Shown here: in pieces, positions 40,337 to 47,748 of the stretch
Numbering within the stretch: position 1 is the first letter of the stretch
Layout: each line of letters opens with the position of its first letter
DNA from: JBQTKD01 sp052389435
Lineage (GTDB): Bacteria; Actinomycetota; Actinomycetes; Sporichthyales; Sporichthyaceae
Length of the DNA: 64,000 nt
Assembly: GCA_052389435.1 (NCBI GenBank)
Contig: JBQTIB010000015.1
Coordinates: 7,133-71,132 of the forward strand
Direction: 5' to 3'
The notes under the pieces: model-generated
Database searches by the model: none
What the model was told of the DNA's origin: nothing
What the model saw: the letters and a program-made list of their open reading frames with translations, nothing else
Made by a program: the position numbers and the translations under genes

Positions 40337-41191
40337 TCAGTGTTCTAGGCCAAAGGCAACGGGAGCCGGCCGAACCCGTCGCACGAGCGCAACCAACCCC
40401 CGCGCCACGAGGACCGCCGCGAAGACCGCCAGGGCGCACAGCACGATGGTCGGACCGGAGGACAGATCGGCTTCGTAGGAGACGATTCCGCCGCCCACGG
40501 ACACGCTCGCTCCGAGCGCGATCGCCAGCGCGCACGTCGCCCGGAAGCTTCGGGTCAACTGCTGCGCCGTCGCGACCGGGACGATCATGAGGGCGCTGAC
40601 CAGCAGCACTCCGACGGCCCGCATGGACAGCACGACGGTGACCGCGGTGACCAGCGCGATGCCCAGCCCGAGCAGGCGCGTCGGCAGGCCGGACACCCGC
40701 GCGAACTCCTCGTCCTGGCACACCGCGAACAGCGCCCGCCGCAGACCGAGGGTGAAGGCCAGCACGACGATCCCGAGGATCGCGATGAACGCGAGATCGG
40801 AGTTCGTGACGGTCAGGATCGACCCGAACAGGAACTCGTTGAGCTTGTTCACGCTGCCCGTCGGCGTCAATCCGATCAGCACCACGCCGCCGGCGATGCC
40901 GCCGTAGAAGAGCATTGCAAGCGCGACGTCCGCGCTCGCTCCGCCGAACTGGCGGATGAGTTCCACGAGCAGCGCGCCGGCCGCGGCCACCGCCAGGGCC
41001 GTGTAGAGCGGTTCGGTGTTGGTCAGAAAACCGACGGCGACGCCGGTCAGCGCGACGTGCCCGACGCCGTCGCCCATCAGGGCGAGGCGCCGCTGGACGA
41101 GGTAGAGGCCGATCGACGGTGCGATGACGCCCACCATCAGCGCCGCGAGCAGCGCGCGCTGCATGAACTCGGGTTCGAGGAAGGCGGGCAT
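40337..41191 (-). CDS. znuB: zinc ABC transporter permease
   Basis: A 284-residue ABC-3 family permease with about eight helices: MQRALLAALMVGVIAPSIGL, LALMGDGVGHVALTGVAVGF (the conserved D-G/ALTG coupling region), FGSILTVTNSDLAFIAILGI and AVGVLLVSALMIVPVATAQQ. It provides the membrane channel for zinc delivered by ZnuA. ATG 41191 overlaps the znuC stop (ATGA), and zur follows after 44 bases, giving a znuC-znuB-zur operon. Confidence 0.9.
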   Translation of the reverse strand: MPAFLEPEFMQRALLAALMVGVIAPSIGLYLVQRRLALMGDGVGHVALTGVAVGFLTNTEPLYTALAVAAAGALLVELIRQFGGASADVALAMLFYGGIAGGVVLIGLTPTGSVNKLNEFLFGSILTVTNSDLAFIAILGIVVLAFTLGLRRALFAVCQDEEFARVSGLPTRLLGLGIALVTAVTVVLSMRAVGVLLVSALMIVPVATAQQLTRSFRATCALAIALGASVSVGGGIVSYEADLSSGPTIVLCALAVFAAVLVARGLVALVRRVRPAPVAFGLEH

Positions 41192-41952
41192 CAGAAGGCG
41201 AACCGGGCCTGGGCAACCGGTGTCGGTTCGGGGTGCAGATGGGTGTGGTCGTGCTGGTGTTCCTCGGGCAGCACGGGGCCGTCGTGCACGATCCGGCCGG
41301 TGCGCAGCACCACGGCGCGGTCGATCAGCGGCTCGAGCGCGCCGAGTTCGTGGGCGACGACGACGACCGTGCGGCCGGTCTCCCGCAGCGTGCGCAACGT
41401 GTGGGCGAACGACTCCTGCTGGCCGAGGTCGACGCCCGCCATCGGCTCGTCCATCAGCAACAGCTCCGGGTTGCCCGCGAGCGCACGGGCGATCAGCACC
41501 CGCTGCTGCTGTCCACCGGACAGGTTCGCAACGGGGCTCTTCGCCCGATCCCCGAGCCCGACGACCTCGAGCGCGGAGCCGACCGCGGCCCGGTCGGCCC
41601 TGCTCAGCGGCCGCCACCAATTGCGACGGGACAACCGCCCGGCGGCGACGACCTCCGCAACGGTGGCCGGCACCCCGGCCGCGGCGGTGGAGCGCTGCGG
41701 GACGTAGCCGATGCGGTGCCAGTCCCGAAAGCGGCGCACGGGCGTCCCGAACAGGGTCACGGTTCCCGAGCGGACGGGAACCAGGCCGATCATCGTGCGG
41801 ACCAGCGTCGACTTGCCGGACCCGTTCGCGCCGAGCAGCACCACCAATTCGCCGCGGCCCACCGACGTGCTCACCCCGTGCAGAACCGGCCGGCCGGCGT
41901 ACCCGGCGACGACCTCGCTCACCCCCACGACCGCAGTCGCGCCGTTCTGCAT
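41191..41952 (-). CDS. znuC: zinc ABC transporter ATP-binding protein
   Basis: A 253-residue ABC ATPase: Walker A LLGANGSGKSTL near residue 48, Q-loop YVPQRST, signature LSGGQQQRVLIARAL, Walker B LLLMDEP and H-loop VVVVAHELG. The C-terminus is His-rich (EEHQHDHTHLHPEP), typical of ZnuC rather than MntB. ATG 41952 begins two bases after a Zur-type box; an upstream start at 41997 would put the box inside the gene, so 41952 is chosen and the mRNA is probably leaderless or nearly so. Confidence 0.9.
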   Translation of the reverse strand: MQNGATAVVGVSEVVAGYAGRPVLHGVSTSVGRGELVVLLGANGSGKSTLVRTMIGLVPVRSGTVTLFGTPVRRFRDWHRIGYVPQRSTAAAGVPATVAEVVAAGRLSRRNWWRPLSRADRAAVGSALEVVGLGDRAKSPVANLSGGQQQRVLIARALAGNPELLLMDEPMAGVDLGQQESFAHTLRTLRETGRTVVVVAHELGALEPLIDRAVVLRTGRIVHDGPVLPEEHQHDHTHLHPEPTPVAQARFAF

Positions 41953-41953
41953 A

Positions 41954-41968
41954 CGACAACCATATTCG
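41954..41968. promoter_or_regulatory. Zur-type box before znuC-znuB-zur
   Basis: On the minus strand it reads CGAATATGGTTGTCG, 12 of 15 identical to the znuA box. GAATAT again doubles as the -10. Zinc-loaded Zur would therefore repress znuCB and its own gene. Confidence 0.7.
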
Positions 41969-42053
41969 TTATCCAGGGAACCGAACAACGGCTGCACGGG
42001 GAACCTCCCCCGGCCTTGCCTCGTTGATCATCCCCTCTTGCCTGGCGGGCGGC

Positions 42054-42072
42054 TAAGGTAAGGCTCACCAGA
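42054..42072. promoter_or_regulatory. IdeR/DtxR-type iron box before efeO
   Basis: The 19 bases from 42054 (TAAGGTAAGGCTCACCAGA) match the IdeR/DtxR consensus at 14 of 19 positions, including the central AGGCT and ACC. The box ends 37 bases before the efeO start. Confidence 0.65.
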
Positions 42073-42109
42073 GTGCCCTTCGTGGGTCGAACGAGAAGCG
42101 AGAGTTGCC

Positions 42110-43087
42110 ATGCGCCTGCCCCGGATCGTCCCCGCCGCCGCGGCCGCCGCCGCCCTGTGCCTGGCCCTCGCCGCCTGCGGCGGGGACGACGCACCCGTCG
42201 CCTCCGCGTCCGCATCGGGCTCCGGTTCCGGCTCGGGTTCGGGCTCCAGCGAGATCGCGCTCCCGTCCGCCAACCCGACGGCCTCGCTCAGCCCGCAGGA
42301 GGCGCAGGCGATCAGCAGCTACAAGACCTACCTGCGCGCGCAGATCGACGACTCCATCGCCAAGACCAAGGAGTTCGTCGCCGCGGTCAAGGAGGGCAAC
42401 GTCGAGAAGGCCAAGGGCCTCTACGCCCCCTCCCGCGTGGGCTGGGAGAGCATCGAGCCCATCGCCGGCGCGCTCGGCGACGTCGACCCGGCGGTCGACC
42501 TGCGCGAGGCCGACCTCGAAGAGGGCGACACCTGGACCGGCTGGCACGTGATCGAGAAGGCCCTCTGGGAGAACAACACGACCACGGACATGGGCCCGGT
42601 CGGGGACCAGCTGATCAAGGACCTCGAGACCCTGCCGCCGCTGTTCGACACGATCGAACTCGACGTGGACACCATGGCGACCGGCGCCAAGGAGCTCATG
42701 GACGAGATCGCCTCGGGCAAGATCACCGGCGAGGAGGAGGCGTTCAGCCACACCGACTTCTGGGACTTCAAGGCCAACCTCGACGGCGCCAAGAAGGTCT
42801 TCGAGCTGCTCACGCCGATCGCGCAGCCGATCGACTCCGCGCTGATCTCCAAGCTGACCACCGAGTTCGCCGACGTCGAAAAGGCGCTCGAGCAGTACCG
42901 GGAGGGCGACGGCTGGGTGTCCTACGACAAGGTGACCGAGGACCAGCGCAAGCAGCTCACCGACGTCGTGAACGCTCTCGCCGAGCCCCTGTCGACGCTC
43001 GGCGGCGTCATCGCGGGCGGCGCGAGCGGCACCGCAACCGCCGGCGCCACTCCGTCTACCAGCGCCAGCCCCTCCGCCACGCCCTAA
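42110..43087 (+). CDS. efeO: EfeO/EfeM-type iron transport lipoprotein (M75 imelysin-like)
   Basis: A 325-residue lipoprotein (CLALAACGG lipobox), Ser/Gly linker, then an M75 domain: LYAPSRVGWESIEPIAGALG and the metal motif GWHVIEKALW (HxxE near residue 146), HTDFWDFKANLDGAKKVF. No N-terminal cupredoxin domain is present, so it is the short EfeM-like form. It partners EfeB in uptake of ferrous/ferric iron. A Ser/Thr/Pro tail ends the protein. The IdeR-type box upstream implies iron repression. The EfeU permease is not in this window. Confidence 0.85.
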   Translation: MRLPRIVPAAAAAAALCLALAACGGDDAPVASASASGSGSGSGSGSSEIALPSANPTASLSPQEAQAISSYKTYLRAQIDDSIAKTKEFVAAVKEGNVEKAKGLYAPSRVGWESIEPIAGALGDVDPAVDLREADLEEGDTWTGWHVIEKALWENNTTTDMGPVGDQLIKDLETLPPLFDTIELDVDTMATGAKELMDEIASGKITGEEEAFSHTDFWDFKANLDGAKKVFELLTPIAQPIDSALISKLTTEFADVEKALEQYREGDGWVSYDKVTEDQRKQLTDVVNALAEPLSTLGGVIAGGASGTATAGATPSTSASPSATP

Positions 43088-43103
43088 GGCTTGGCTTGCC
43101 TTC
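43085..43103. promoter_or_regulatory. second IdeR/DtxR-like box, between efeO and efeB
   Basis: The sequence from 43085 (TAAGGCTTGGCTTGCCTTC) matches the IdeR consensus at 12 of 19 positions and has AAGGC/GCCTT arms; it overlaps the efeO stop codon and lies 52 bases before efeB. Confidence 0.4.
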
Positions 43104-43154
43104 GGGGGCATACTGCTCGGTGGACAAGGTGCAGCCCGGCGCCGGAGGACTCCC

Positions 43155-44438
43155 ATGAACAGCACGCCCGAACCCAGCGCCACCGGCCCGAGTCGCCGCC
43201 GTGCTCTAGGGATGGCGGGGCTCGGCGTCGCGGCCCTCGGCGGCGCCGGGGCCCTCGGCTACGCCGGGCACGCGGTCGCCGCGGATCCGAGGGGCCCGGT
43301 TCCCTCGGGGGCCGGGCTCGACGCCCCGCGCGGTCTGCCCGTCGCATTCCGCGGCGTCCACCAGGCGGGTATCGCCACCCCCGTCCAGGACCGACTGCAC
43401 TTCACGACCTTCGACGTCCTCGCCGAGGACCGCACCGAACTCGTCGAACTGCTGCAGTCCTGGACCCGCGCGGCCGAGCGCATGTGCGCCGGACTCGACG
43501 CCTTGGATCCAGGTGCCTTCCCGGCCGTCGCGCAGGCACCGCCCGGGGACACCGGCGAGGCCGTCGGCCTGCCCCCGTCCCGATTGACCCTGACCATCGG
43601 CTTCGGCCCGAGCCTGTTCGAGCGCGAGGGCAAGGCCCGCTTCGGTCTCGGCGGCCGGCGCCCCGCCGCGCTCAAGGACCTCCCGCAGTTCCGGGGCGAC
43701 ACCCTGGACCAGCGGACCTCCGGTGGCGACATCGCCGTGCAGGCCTGCGCCGACGACCCGCAGGTCGCCGTGCACGCCATCCGCAACCTCGCCCGCATCG
43801 GCTTCGGCACGACGTCGGTCCGCTGGTCGCAGCTCGGCTTCGGCAAGACTTCCTCGACGACGCCCGCCGAGCTGACTCCGCGCAACCTGTTCGGTTTCAA
43901 GGACGGCACCAACAACATCGCCGGCGACGACGTCCGCGGCCTCGAAGACCACGTCTGGGTGCGCAACTCCGACCAGGCCTGGCTCGACGGCGGCTCCTAC
44001 CTGGTGGCCCGGCGCATCCGGATGCTCACCGAGACCTGGGACCGCACCTCGCTGGCCGAGCAGGAGAAAATCATCGGCCGCGACAAGCGCGAGGGTGCCC
44101 CCACCGGGCTCACGCTCGAACGCGACCCCGTCGACTTCTCGCTTCAGCCGGAGGACTCGCACGTCGCGCTCGCCGCCCCGCAGACCAACGACGGCGCAAC
44201 GCTGCTACGGCGCGGCTATTCCTTCGTCGACGGCTCCGACGGCCTGGGCCGGCTCAACGCCGGGCTGTTCTTCATCTCCTTCCAGAACGACCCGGCCGCG
44301 TTTGTGAAGGTCCAGGGAAAGCTGTCCCAGGCCGACATCCTGAACGAGTACATCCGCCACACCGGCTCGGGCGTCTGGGCCTGCCCGCCGGGCGTGACCG
44401 GCGCGGATCGCTTCTGGGGCGACACCCTCTTCGCCTGA
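43155..44438 (+). CDS. efeB: Tat-exported DyP-type heme peroxidase EfeB
   Basis: A 427-residue protein with a twin-arginine signal (SRRRALGMAGLGVAALGG). The DyP domain carries the distal GFKDGTNN motif (catalytic Asp), the proximal heme His in EDSHVALAAP and the distal Arg in LLRRGYSFVDG. The length and the FFISFQNDPAAFVKVQG ending are those of EfeB, which oxidises iron or deferrochelates heme outside the membrane. ATG 43155 with GGAGGACTC upstream. It follows efeO after 67 bases. Confidence 0.9.
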   Translation: MNSTPEPSATGPSRRRALGMAGLGVAALGGAGALGYAGHAVAADPRGPVPSGAGLDAPRGLPVAFRGVHQAGIATPVQDRLHFTTFDVLAEDRTELVELLQSWTRAAERMCAGLDALDPGAFPAVAQAPPGDTGEAVGLPPSRLTLTIGFGPSLFEREGKARFGLGGRRPAALKDLPQFRGDTLDQRTSGGDIAVQACADDPQVAVHAIRNLARIGFGTTSVRWSQLGFGKTSSTTPAELTPRNLFGFKDGTNNIAGDDVRGLEDHVWVRNSDQAWLDGGSYLVARRIRMLTETWDRTSLAEQEKIIGRDKREGAPTGLTLERDPVDFSLQPEDSHVALAAPQTNDGATLLRRGYSFVDGSDGLGRLNAGLFFISFQNDPAAFVKVQGKLSQADILNEYIRHTGSGVWACPPGVTGADRFWGDTLFA

Positions 44439-44442
44439 GCGG

Positions 44443-45477
44443 TCAGTTCGCCGCTCGCCGGTGGCGCCCGCGGGGGGACGGGACGGCGTCGACCGGCAAC
44501 GGCGGCGCGAGGTCGACGCCGAGCGTGTCGGGGGCGCGGTCCCGAGCCGCTTCGCACCAGCGGGCGTCGAGGTCGGCCACTCCGTCGCTGCACTCGACCT
44601 GCAGCGTCGAGTGCACCAGGCCGTAGGAGTGGGCGAGGAGTTCCTGCGCCGCCCGCAGCACCTCGTCGCTGGACAGATCTCCGGACAGGCGCAGGTGGGC
44701 GGTCGCGACGTCCATGCCGGAGCTCAGCGTCCACACGTGCAGATCGTCGACGGCCGCCACCCCGTCGAGACCGGCCAGATCGGCTCGGACGGCGGGAATC
44801 GACACCCCGCGAGGCGCCATCTGCAGCAGCACGCGAAGGGCGTGCCCGGCCAGGCGAAGCGTGCGCGGCACGATGAACGCGGCCAGTGCCAGCGCGAACG
44901 CCGGGTCCACCCAGCCCCAGCCGGTGAACACGATCAGCACGGCGGCGATCAGCACCGCGGCCGAGCCCAACGCGTCGGCGACGACCTCCAGGTAGGCCCC
45001 GCGGACGTTGATGTTCTCCTTCGCTCCCTCGCGCAGCATTGCAAAGCAGGCCAGGTTCGCGGCGAGGCCGATGATCGCGACGACGAACAGCTGGTGGGTC
45101 GGCAGGTCGACGGGGTCGCCGAACCGGGCGATCGCGTGGAAGAGCACGTACCCGGCGACGAGCAGCAGCAGCGCGGCGTTCGCGAGCGCGGCGAGGATCT
45201 CGAGGCGGTGCAGGCCGAAGGTGTGCGCGGCGGACCTGTTCGACCGGGCCGCGACCGTGATGGCCGCCAGCGCAAGGCCGAGGCCGAGGGTGTCGGTGAG
45301 CATGTGGCCCGCGTCGGCGAGCAGCGTCAGCGATCCGGTGAGCACCGCGAAGATCGCCTCGACGACGAAGTAGGTCAACGTGATGCCGAAGGCGAGCGCG
45401 AGCCGGTTGCGGTGGCGGGACCGGTCGCGTGGGTCGGCGGGCGCAGGCCCGTGTCCATGGCCGTGTCCATGCCCCAC
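44443..45477 (-). CDS. CDF-family zinc/divalent cation exporter
   Basis: A 344-residue cation diffusion facilitator. A His/Gly N-terminus (GHGHGHGHG) precedes six helices; helix 2 carries LLADAGHMLTDTLGL (HxxxD) and helix 5 EVVADALGSAAVL (DxxxD), forming the transport site, and the C-terminal domain (VHSTLQVECSD) is the regulatory ferredoxin-like fold. HxxxD/DxxxD indicates zinc or cadmium. GTG 45477 has GAGGGGGC upstream; a GTG at 45540 would lie inside a Zur-type box. Co-located with Zur genes and sharing a box with znuC, it fits a ZitB-like exporter. Confidence 0.85.
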   Translation of the reverse strand: MGHGHGHGHGPAPADPRDRSRHRNRLALAFGITLTYFVVEAIFAVLTGSLTLLADAGHMLTDTLGLGLALAAITVAARSNRSAAHTFGLHRLEILAALANAALLLLVAGYVLFHAIARFGDPVDLPTHQLFVVAIIGLAANLACFAMLREGAKENINVRGAYLEVVADALGSAAVLIAAVLIVFTGWGWVDPAFALALAAFIVPRTLRLAGHALRVLLQMAPRGVSIPAVRADLAGLDGVAAVDDLHVWTLSSGMDVATAHLRLSGDLSSDEVLRAAQELLAHSYGLVHSTLQVECSDGVADLDARWCEAARDRAPDTLGVDLAPPLPVDAVPSPRGRHRRAAN

Positions 45478-45534
45478 GTTCCCGTCGCCCCCTCGTGCCG
45501 CTTCGGGCGATCGTACGACTCGGCTCGTTGAATA

Positions 45535-45549
45535 CGACACCCATGTTCA
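45535..45549. promoter_or_regulatory. Zur-type box before the CDF exporter
   Basis: On the minus strand it reads TGAACATGGGTGTCG. The plus-strand stretch from 45532 shares 19 of 22 bases with the one from 41951 at znuC. In Streptomyces coelicolor zinc-loaded Zur activates the exporter gene zitB, so an activating role is likely here. Confidence 0.65.
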
Positions 45550-45617
45550 TTCGGTCGGCTCAGCCCCGAGCGGCGGGGCGGCGTAGGTTCGAGCCCTGCC
45601 GACGTCGAGGAGGGTTC

Positions 45618-46718
45618 GTGACCGGTCCACTGACAGGCCTGCGGGTCGTGGAGTTGGGCGGGATCGGGCCCGGCCCGCACGGAGCGATGATGCTCGCCGA
45701 TCTCGGCGCCGACGTCGTCCGCATCGAGCGCCGCGACGGCGGACTGCAACTGGTGCCGCCGGGCACCCTGGACTGGGTGCTGCGCAACCGCCGGATCGTC
45801 GCGGCCGATCTCAAGGACGGCGACGACCTGGCCGCGATCCTCCAGATGTGCGATCGCGCGGACGTCCTGATCGAAGGCTTCCGGCCCGGCGTCACCGAGC
45901 GCCTCGGGCTCGGCCCCGACGACCTGCTCGCCCGCAATCCCCGGCTCGTCTACGCGCCCATGACGGGCTGGGGCCAGGACGGCCCACTCGCGCAGCGCGC
46001 CGGGCACGACCTGAACTACATCGGCCTGACCGGCGCCCTGTCGGCGTTCCGCGCCGAACCGGACGGCCCGCCGGTGCCGCCGGTCAACCTGCTCGGGGAC
46101 TTCGGCGGCGGTTCCATGCTGCTGGTGCAGGGCATCCTCGCCGCGCTGTACGAGCGCGGCGCCTCCGGCCGCGGTCAGGTCGTCGACGCGGCGATCGTCG
46201 ACGGCGTCAGCACCCTCGCGCAGATGATGTGGGCCTTCATGGCCGTCGGCACGTGGCGGGACAGGCCCGCGAGCAACCTCCTGGACACCGGCGCTCCGTT
46301 CTATTCGACCTACCGCTGCTCCGACGGTGGCTACGTCGCCGTCGGGAGCCTGGAGCCGCAGTTCTACGCGGCACTGCTCGCCGGGCTCGACCTGACCGAC
46401 GCCGACCTTCCCGCGCAGACCGACCCCCGCGGGTGGCCGATCCTGCGCGAGCGGTTCGCCGAACTCTTCGCCTCCCGCACCCGCGACGAGTGGGCCGCCG
46501 TCTTCGCCGACACCGACGCCTGCGTCACACCCGTCCTGAGTTGGGGCGAGGCCGCCGAGCACCCACACCTGGCCGAGCGCGGCACGATCGCCGAATTCGA
46601 CGGCGTCCGCCAGGCCGCCCCGTCCCCGCGGTTCTCCAGGACCGTCCCCGACTCCCCGACGGCACCGCCCACCGCCCGCCTGTCTCCGGCGGACGTTCTC
46701 TCCCACTGGTTACCCTAG
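45618..46718 (+). CDS. CaiB/BaiF-type acyl-CoA racemase/CoA-transferase (AMACR-like)
   Basis: A 366-residue class III CoA-transferase-fold protein close to alpha-methylacyl-CoA racemase: GLRVVELGGIGPGPHGAMML opens it, APMTGWGQDGPLAQRAGHDLNYIGLTG holds the catalytic His, NLLGDFGGGSM the catalytic Asp and SVGSLEPQFY-type VAVGSLEPQFY the Glu region. Substrate would be a 2-methylacyl-CoA. GTG 45618 with CGAGGAGGG upstream. Its stop codon lies inside the palindrome before the metallothionein gene. No related catabolic gene is adjacent. Confidence 0.85.
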   Translation: MTGPLTGLRVVELGGIGPGPHGAMMLADLGADVVRIERRDGGLQLVPPGTLDWVLRNRRIVAADLKDGDDLAAILQMCDRADVLIEGFRPGVTERLGLGPDDLLARNPRLVYAPMTGWGQDGPLAQRAGHDLNYIGLTGALSAFRAEPDGPPVPPVNLLGDFGGGSMLLVQGILAALYERGASGRGQVVDAAIVDGVSTLAQMMWAFMAVGTWRDRPASNLLDTGAPFYSTYRCSDGGYVAVGSLEPQFYAALLAGLDLTDADLPAQTDPRGWPILRERFAELFASRTRDEWAAVFADTDACVTPVLSWGEAAEHPHLAERGTIAEFDGVRQAAPSPRFSRTVPDSPTAPPTARLSPADVLSHWLP

Positions 46719-46729
46719 GGGGGTATAGT
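46711..46729 (+). promoter_or_regulatory. copper-repressor-type operator and -10 of the metallothionein gene
   Basis: TACCC-TAGGG-GGGTA (46711-46725) overlaps TATAGT (46724-46729), a good -10. The N5 spacing equals that before DUF4396. In Mycobacterium tuberculosis the RicR repressor controls the metallothionein gene mymT through a palindrome of this kind. Confidence 0.65.
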
Positions 46730-46775
46730 GGAGTCACCGGTCGGCGCCCGTCGACCCGCCGACGAGGAGAACGCC

Positions 46776-46841
46776 ATGACCGAGAACACCGGCTGCACCT
46801 GCAACCCCTGCTCCTGTGGGGACACCTGCAACTGCGGCTAA
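46776..46841 (+). CDS. 21-residue cysteine-rich metallothionein-like peptide
   Basis: The peptide is MTENTG followed by CTCNPCSCGDTCNCG: six cysteines in 21 residues, arranged CxC-xx-CxC-xxx-CxC. Such CxC spacing is that of metallothioneins and would wrap a small copper(I) or zinc cluster. GAGGAG lies 7 bases before the ATG, a TACCC-N5-GGGTA operator overlaps the promoter, and a strong terminator follows 14 bases after the stop, so a dedicated monocistronic unit is clear. It is much shorter than mycobacterial MymT (about 53 residues) and is easily missed by gene callers. Confidence 0.75.
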   Translation: MTENTGCTCNPCSCGDTCNCG

Positions 46842-46855
46842 CCCAGCCACACGTC

Positions 46856-46890
46856 GAAAGCCCGCCATCGGATCTCCGGGGCGGGCTTTC
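46856..46890 (+). terminator. terminator of the metallothionein gene
   Basis: An 11-bp stem GAAAGCCCGCC and its complement with a 13-base loop, ending in TTTCG. It closes the metallothionein unit. Confidence 0.8.
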
Positions 46891-46891
46891 G

Positions 46892-47240
46892 CGCATCTCA
46901 ACGCCGTTCCTCGGACGGCTCCGGGCGCGGGCCGCCGTCGACGAGGAGGTGGAGAAGCAACTGGCGTGACACCCCGCCGCAGGCAGATCACCTCAGCACT
47001 TTCCTTTGTACCTCTCGATCGACAGGGCCAGACGACGACAACCGCAACCACGACGGGCACCTCGTGGCACGCCGCACCCAACCGTCGGACGGTGGGGAGA
47101 ACCGCAATCCACAGACCCCGCCGACCATCCCGTCCAAAGGTCCCTCCACGCGCAAAAGATAAGTCCGCGAATCTCGTCAGATCGCATCTCTGTCTACGAA
47201 ACCGTCGCACCCAGTCCGTAGAGTTCGCATCGGCGAAGCG
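46892..47240. other. 349-base stretch without a recognisable gene
   Basis: Base composition is lower in GC than the surroundings and no frame shows a family pattern. It directly precedes the HNH remnant and may contain its eroded upstream part (a frame with LYLSIDRAR recalls the segment before HNH motifs in 13E12 proteins), but this is too weak to call. Confidence 0.3.
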
Positions 47241-47482
47241 GATCGTGCTCCTGGCTGATGGGCCGCGCTCGTCGCCCGCGACGGAGGCTGCGTCTTCCCG
47301 GGATGCGTTGCTCCGATAGAGCTGTACACCATCGCGGTTGGGATATCCGCCTGAGTGACAATCGACATCCGGCACTGATTCCACCCGGTTGGATCGCCGC
47401 TTCCAGACAGCCGCAACGCAACGACTACTGGAGAATCCAGTGCGAGCTGCTCCGGCCGCCGAAGCCCGCCGGAGACAAGTGA
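47241..47482 (+). pseudogene. decayed C-terminal end of a DUF222/HNH endonuclease
   Basis: One frame reads ALVARDGGCVFPGCVAPIEL (47266 on), the start of the HNH zinc knuckle of 13E12-type nucleases. After a missing segment that should hold the HH and CxxHH residues, another frame continues with HRGWDIRLSDNRHPALIPPGWIAA (by position 47331-47402) and RQPQRNDYW, the normal closing region of the family, ending at TGA 47480-47482. Frame change plus internal loss make it non-functional. An intact relative is at 17122-18399. Confidence 0.65.
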
Positions 47483-47698
47483 CTGTTCGTCATCTCAGGC
47501 CGAACACCGGCGCACCAACACATCCCCGAAGCCCGCCTCGTGCTCGAGGGGGCTCCGCGTGCATGCTCAGCCGCAAGCGGCACCGGGTTCCCGTTCGTCG
47601 GCTCTCGCAAGCGACTCGGTCGCGCCGCCAACGGCCTGGCGATGGCGCAGAACGCCGTCAACCGGGCGATGCAGCCGGTCGGCTAGGTCAACCCACCC
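47483..47698. other. unassigned stretch, possible gene remnant
   Basis: A plus-strand frame without a clear start reads SGTGFPFVGSRKRLGRAANG then LAMAQNAVNRAMQPVG and stops with TAG at 47685-47687. It has protein-like composition but no recognised family, and no ribosome site. It may be the tail of a lost gene next to the HNH remnant. Confidence 0.25.
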
Positions 47699-47738
47699 GC
47701 AGGGAAGCCCGCCCCGTTTGGCGAGGCGGGCCCCCTGC
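47699..47738 (-). terminator. hairpin after the ferritin-like pair
   Basis: GCAGGG..GCCCGCC pairs with GGCGGGC..CCCTGC around a GTTTGGCGA-type loop, 10 bases beyond the stop of the minus-strand gene at 47749. Confidence 0.6.
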
Positions 47739-47748
47739 GTGGCTGCGG

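Noticed and set aside
45586..45596. GGTTCGAGCCC, resembling a tRNA T-loop
   Set aside because: No matching acceptor, D or anticodon arms can be folded around it; it lies just before the CaiB start.
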